From Hyaloscypha bicolor E (taxonomy: Eukaryota; Ascomycota; Leotiomycetes; Helotiales; Hyaloscyphaceae): DNA of 64,000 bases. Positions 59,292 to 64,000 of the stretch are shown here, in pieces. The stretch is from the NCBI RefSeq assembly GCF_002865645.1, contig NW_020194575.1, positions 931,247 to 995,246 of the forward strand, given 5' to 3'. Within the stretch, counting starts at the first letter, position 1. Each line of letters begins with the position of its first letter. The notes beneath the pieces are model-generated. The model worked only from the letters and a program-made list of their open reading frames with translations, was not told the DNA's origin and made no database searches. Position numbers and translations under genes: made by a program.

Positions 59292-61347
59292 ATAAATAAT
59301 AATTAGTTTTAAATAAATACTTTTTAATTAATAATAGTTCTTAATTTAATTTAATATAAATTTTAAAGTATTATTAAAATATAAATACTTGATTTTATTT
59401 CTAGTTTAGTTTTAAAATAAAGTATTTTAATTATTAGCTATTATATAATATTTGAAATTCTTATAAATAATAAAAAGTATATAAGTATTTTTATTAAAAG
59501 AAATAATTTTAATAACTTTTATATATTAATTATAATATATTTCCCTAAAAGTAATTTTTTAAAATACAAATTAACTATATTAGCTCTAGTAATTTTAATT
59601 AAATGAATTTTAATTTTTAAATTAAAGTTTATTAATATAATTTACTAATTTTAAAATATATTTTATATTTAAATAATTATATTTCTAGTATTAGGTTTTT
59701 AAAAAGATTAATATATTTGGTTTTAATAATATTAAAGTATATCTAATATTAAATTAGTTAAGCTAATATAATTTAGTAAAAAATTTATATATATTAGTTA
59801 TAATAATTATTTTATTATTAATAATATAAATATTTCTTATAAAGAAATTAATAGATTTTTTTAATTTAAATAATTTTAAAAATTAATAATAAAAATATAT
59901 TATTTAATTATATTTTTGATTTTAAAATAATAAATAAAGTAATAATTTCTTTATTTTTAATAAAAATTATTAATATATTATTAAAAATAATTAGAAATAG
60001 TTTCATATAAATAGTTAATAAAGCTAATAAAGCTAATAGTATCTTTTAATTAATGAAATTTAAGTTCTTTTTATTAGAATTAAAACAATTCTAAACTAAT
60101 TTATATATAATATAATTTTTTGAATTTATAAAATATATAATATATATTTGAATTTCTTTTATATTTTAGTTTATTATTTAACTAATTTTCTTTATTTCCT
60201 TAAATAACTAGTACCTTTAAAATAATATTCGAATTAAAAATAAAAGATTTAGTTCTGAGTTTCTTCTTTTAAATAAAAGCATTTGCTTTAAATAATTTTA
60301 GTTTTAATTTATTAATATTAGCTTTAATAAACTTTTAAAGAGATTTATATAAGTTATTTTTTATTAAATAATTTATAAATTAAATATTTAAATATAAAAA
60401 TCTTTAAAATTAATTTGTTTATTTCCTTAATTTTAATTATTTTGTAATTAATATAATTAATAAAGTTATTTTTTTAATATTATTAAAAGTAATAGTTTCT
60501 ATTTATTAAAGATATAAGGCATTTTTTAAGCTTTTAACTATATAGCTTTTAATTTGAATCTTATTCTAAACTTAATATATAAGCTTAATTTCCTTGTATT
60601 ATTACTAGATATTATAAATAATAAATAAATTTAATATTATTCTAGTAATTATTACTTAATAATTATTTATTTATTTATTTGAAACAAAATTAAAATAAAA
60701 GCTTAATTAGAATTAATAAATTATTATAAATCTTTAATAATAAAAAGATTTATAGTATTATTTATTTAGAAATAGATATTATTATTTAAGAAAGGCTCGA
60801 TTTTTATATCTTTATAAATAATATAAATTAATTTTTTGAAATCCGGTATATTGAATTTTATAGAGAATTCTAACTAAAAATAGCTATATTTTTTAGTAAA
60901 TTCTATTAATATAAAGCCGAACTAATAAATATAATTTTAGAAATAATTTAAATAAATAAATAAGTATTAAAATTAAGTAATACTTGAATTACTTTATAAA
61001 GTACTAGTCGGGCTCAAAATCTATTAGAAAGTAATTAATTTATTAATAGAAAATCGATATATTAGAGTTTAATAGTTTGTAAAATAACTAGATATAAGAA
61101 AATAAAGTCTAAAAGTAAAAAAAAAAGTATTTAAAATAAGAGTTTTTATTTTTATTATTTATTAGTAATATTAATAATACCGAGCCCCCTTTCTTTAATA
61201 TATTATAAATTAGCTAATAAATCAAAAGTAATCAAAATAACGATATACTAGTAAGCTTAGTAAACTCGGCGAGTGACGCATGACAAATGAGAGTAGAGAA
61301 CCCTAAATTAGTAGTTGAACCTGGTACTGGAAGGACTGGTAAGCTAG
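59292..61347 (-). mobile_element. Ty1/copia alpha third copy (gag to 5' end)
   Basis: Collinear with 48450-50785, heavily RIP-mutated up to about 61000 and then progressively less. The final 90 bases (61258-61347) keep CpA/TpG and the shared run GAGAGTAGAGAACCCTAAAT. The copia beta copy was inserted in it, since its LTR abuts at 59291; the left part of this alpha copy is not found beyond the beta copy. Confidence 0.7.
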
Positions 61348-61505
61348 TACCAATTCAACAAAATGGCGAACTTAGTACTAGGAAACCCTTCCTCTATATC
61401 CCTCCGCCTTCAACTTGTGTGCCTCGGAGTCACAGAGGTTTCCAGCGGATTGAAACCACAATTTCTCCATCTTTACGGTTTTCTGCATTCGCACCCCTAT
61501 CTCAG
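61348..61505. other. Start of third island, no firm gene
   Basis: Composition is normal. A 64-codon frame with ATG at 61363 (MANLVLGNPSSISLRLQLV) runs into the following inverted-repeat element and has no recognised domain. It is listed only as unassigned sequence. Confidence 0.35.
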
Positions 61506-61840
61506 GAGCAGACTCGGCAAAAATACCGTATCGATAGTATTAATACTTGCCCCATAATTTAATTATTATTTAACTATTCTTATTTACTATTGTATTATAT
61601 AACTTAAAAATTAAAGATTTGTAAGTATTAAGAATGCTAATAATTTGGTTTAAATATATATATAAAATAACTAAGTCTTTAATTAAAATATTAAAATATA
61701 TTAAAATTATGATTTCTTGAGTTTTGCGATCCCGATAAGCTTATCGCTAAATTTATAGGCTAGAGGCCCCTAAATTTTTGCGCAAATTTAGCGACAAGGT
61801 ATCGATACTAAAATTTCTGGTATTTTTGCCGAGCCTGCTC
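61506..61840. mobile_element. MITE-like inverted-repeat element, 335 bp
   Basis: 22-bp ends (61506-61527 and 61819-61840) are inverted copies with one mismatch; core CTCGGCAAAAATACC. The interior is AT-rich and non-coding, has GTATCGATA palindromes next to both ends, and a second inverted pair TCGCTAAATTT / AAATTTAGCGA (61744-61754 and 61784-61794). No clear target duplication was identified, so the exact outer ends are uncertain. Confidence 0.6.
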
Positions 61841-62757
61841 AAGAGCCCATTCGCTTAGGTTGGGTAGAACTCGAAAAGTTCAGAGCAACGTCTACTTTTA
61901 TCTTTCAGAAGTTCAACTATGCTAAAGAGGTTTCCGAGGATCAGGAATTTTGGCTCAAGGACTATCACGATTATGGGCACTTTGATATTCCGAGGTCTTT
62001 TGGCTAGTTCTAAACAAAGAGCCCATGCATTCGGGACAATATATTTACCCCCAGAGATACAGCTCCAATCTCCTTCTATGTTCCTTCCTTCCCATTGCAC
62101 CCCACACTTGCCTTATCCGTAGAAGGAAGAATAGGGGGAGAAGACCCTCGCCCCAATTATTCGGGGAAAACTTAAACGATACCCCTCCAGGTGTCGATCG
62201 GGGGTGTTAATCAGGGGTGTCGATTAGGTGCCAGGGCATTAACGACTCGTAATTGGCTACTTAAAGCTCTTTGCAGTCACGTGCTTCTTAACTAATAATA
62301 AAAGGATTTCTTTAAAATATAATTTTAATTTAAAGGAGTTTATATACCAATTAATTAAATTCTAGTTTTCAAGTCTAAAGCCGTATAAATTCTATTTATC
62401 CCTTATAAAGTAAATTAAACTTAAAGAGAAAGCTAGATTTCTAGTATTCCTATCCGAGCGTTTCTACTTTAGGTTAGTAGGTAGGTCTGCCCCGGACACC
62501 TGGGAGGCGGGTTTCGTTATACTTTTTCCCGAGTATCCGGGCTGCACGTAACCAATCAGCTGGCGGCCGCGTCGGCAGCTCGGTTACGGTTTAATTTAAG
62601 AACGCTAGGGAAGAAACTCGCGAATTTCCGATTTTCCCACCCCAACATTAAATTAGTCGCATTTTATATGCGAAATCACGATAAATTAATGATCGCATAG
62701 CACTGAAGATAATTAATTGGTTATATACGAGATTTTTAGTACTCAGATCGCCCCCCC
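61841..62757. other. Island sequence without a firm gene; CCAAT-containing GC-rich part
   Basis: 61855-62100 has protein-like frames on both strands (minus: YIVPNAWALCLELAKRPRN; plus: FQKFNYAKEVSEDQEFWLKD), neither recognised. 62190-62231 holds about two and a half copies of a GGTGTCGATYRGG-like unit. 62440-62700 is GC-rich with a CCAAT box (ACCAATCAGC, 62551-62560) and the short inverted repeat CGCAT...ATGCG (about 62661-62674), so it could be a promoter, but no downstream gene was established. Confidence 0.35.
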
Positions 62758-63430
62758 TTATTCATTACTAAACCTCACGTACTTGCCCCTATATATAGAC
62801 TTTTTTCTAGCCGGCAGGACCCTCCGGGCTCCATTATTATCTTCACTACCCTCTCTATCCCCTAGAGTATTAGCTGATCTATTAGAAACAAAAACGCTAT
62901 CCCCAGTAGCCTCCAAATCGATTGCTCTGTTATTAAAGGTCTCCTCTTCCTCTAATCTCTTTCTCTTTCTCGCAGATAAAGCTATAGCTTCAAATTCGGG
63001 CTCTAAATTCGCAATCAGCCGCTAATTGGGCGTTTACTTGGGATATAGTAATTCCTTCTGGAAAGGCCCTCTCCTAGCTAGCTTGAATAGAAGCAGAAGC
63101 GGGAGTATCTAGCTCAGGGGTTGGAGATATTAATATTATACCAGAGCGGCTACTTTAGCCATTTTCCTGTTCTGGTAAAAGCGATTTTAGCTTGTACTCT
63201 TTATTAATATTAAAGCATATATATATATGCCTTGAATCAGTCTTTTTCTGTTAAGTAAATTGACTAATCAAGAGCTCAAGTGCCTTCTATTTAAAGGAAG
63301 ATAGGCTGAGTGCCTCTATCTTCTTTATCTTCTTATTAATCTAATATTAATTAGCTTGTTTTAATATATTAAGTTTATAATTAAGGTTTACCTTAATAGC
63401 TAGAAAAGGAAAATCAAAGCTCTATTTAAC
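62758..63430 (-). pseudogene. Partial basic ORF, unknown, with frameshift
   Basis: On the minus strand a frame ends at TAA 62758-62760. Its last ~90 codons read LEPEFEAIALSARKRKRLEE and continue to RRVLPARKKSIYRGKYVRF, with a nuclear-localisation-like KRKR. Upstream, in another frame, SPTPELDTPASASIQAS and ITISQVNAQLAA are legible, and further upstream LSLSSFKQKALELLISQF with TAG as former Gln. The product resembles a retroelement or transposase accessory part, but no family was recognised. RIP increases to the right, so the piece grades into AT-rich DNA. Confidence 0.35.
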
Positions 63431-64000
63431 CTTTTTCTATTCTGGAAGCTTATTTATTGAAAAATAAAGCTATTAATATAAAAAAAAATTTTTACGAGAT
63501 ATATAGCGAAATCTATAAATAAGAGCTTATTTTTATTAATTATATTAGTTATAATAATTATATATAGTAAAATAACTTACTATTTATATATCTTCTAAAT
63601 ATTACATGAAATAATAATATTTATAGAGCTCTATTTATTAAGATTAATATATATTTTATAGTATATACTATACTTTATCTATATTTCCTTTATATTACTA
63701 GATACTTTATAGGTATAAAAGATATATAAAGCTAGTACCTTATAATATAGTTCGACTAAAGGAAGTAGTAGCAAAGCAAGCTTTTCTTTTAAGATATTAA
63801 TTATATTTGCTTATATAGTTTAACTATAAGTTCTATTAGATCCTAAATCAACTATATAATATATTAGCCTAATATTTATATAGAATTAAAATAAGGTTTA
63901 TATCTTTAGGTATAGCCTCTATATATATCTTTAAATATACTAAAGTATAGTTTTTTTACTAAATACTAAGCCTCTTCTACTTAGCCCCAGATTGGGATAA
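63431..64000. other. AT-rich RIP-degraded DNA, unassigned
   Basis: CpA and TpG are scarce again. No domain, LTR or match to the other repeats of the window was recognised. It probably begins another transposon-rich block. Confidence 0.6.

Noticed and set aside
61855..62210. Overlapping ORFs on both strands
   Set aside because: Both strands are equally plausible and neither shows a domain, so no gene is called.
62717..63025. 102-codon plus-strand ORF
   Set aside because: Antisense to the better supported basic minus-strand frame; Ser/Leu-rich composition is typical of a shadow.

Overview
The window looks like nuclear DNA of a filamentous ascomycete (Pezizomycotina). Three things point there: short introns of about 50-80 nt with GT...AG ends and CTAAC/CTGAC-like branch sites, fungal Ty3/gypsy and Ty1/copia polyproteins, and above all the signature of repeat-induced point mutation (RIP). 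Most of the window is extremely AT-rich and almost devoid of CpA and TpG; the first 240 bases contain neither. Within the transposon reading frames most stops are TAA or TAG at places where Gln (CAA/CAG) or Trp (TGG) is expected. The genus cannot be told from the sequence.

Layout. 1-4310: AT-rich, mostly a Ty3/gypsy remnant (gag, protease, start of reverse transcriptase). 4311-10140: a gene island with normal base composition. It holds the 3' part of a broken sterol-glucosyltransferase-like gene, a divergent pair of small intron-containing membrane-protein genes, an intact protein-kinase-like gene, and a minus-strand gene remnant. 10140-54760: an AT-rich block of nested retrotransposons. 54760-56480: an island without recognisable genes that carries tandem repeats of about 156-180 bp. 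56490-61347: more copia remnants. 61348-63200: a third island with a MITE-like inverted-repeat element and a partial basic ORF. 63200-64000: AT-rich again.

The nested block can be resolved because element ends and target duplications survive. An old gypsy element (B, 11790 to about 46938) has a copia element (beta, 287-bp LTRs) inside its 5' LTR and a chromovirus (309-bp LTRs, 5-bp duplication ATTTA) inside its pol. Copia beta in turn holds a 13.1-kb gypsy element (A, 303-bp LTRs) and a 2.9-kb TIR transposon with a retroviral-type integrase (Ginger/KRBA2-like). A second copy of beta (56490-59291) lacks both inner insertions and shows the empty sites. A second copia family (alpha) and an inverted gypsy copy (C) fill 46939-54856.

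The transposon coding regions all look dead: catalytic Asp pairs read Asn-Asn and frames carry many stops. The only plausibly functional genes are the two small membrane-protein genes and the kinase-like gene between 6.4 and 9.1 kb. The most unusual items are about 4.6 kb of extra coding-like sequence between integrase and 3' LTR of gypsy A, the integrase-bearing TIR element with iterated terminal motifs, and a palindrome found in the gypsy LTRs and at two places outside them. No rRNA, complete tRNA or CRISPR array was seen.
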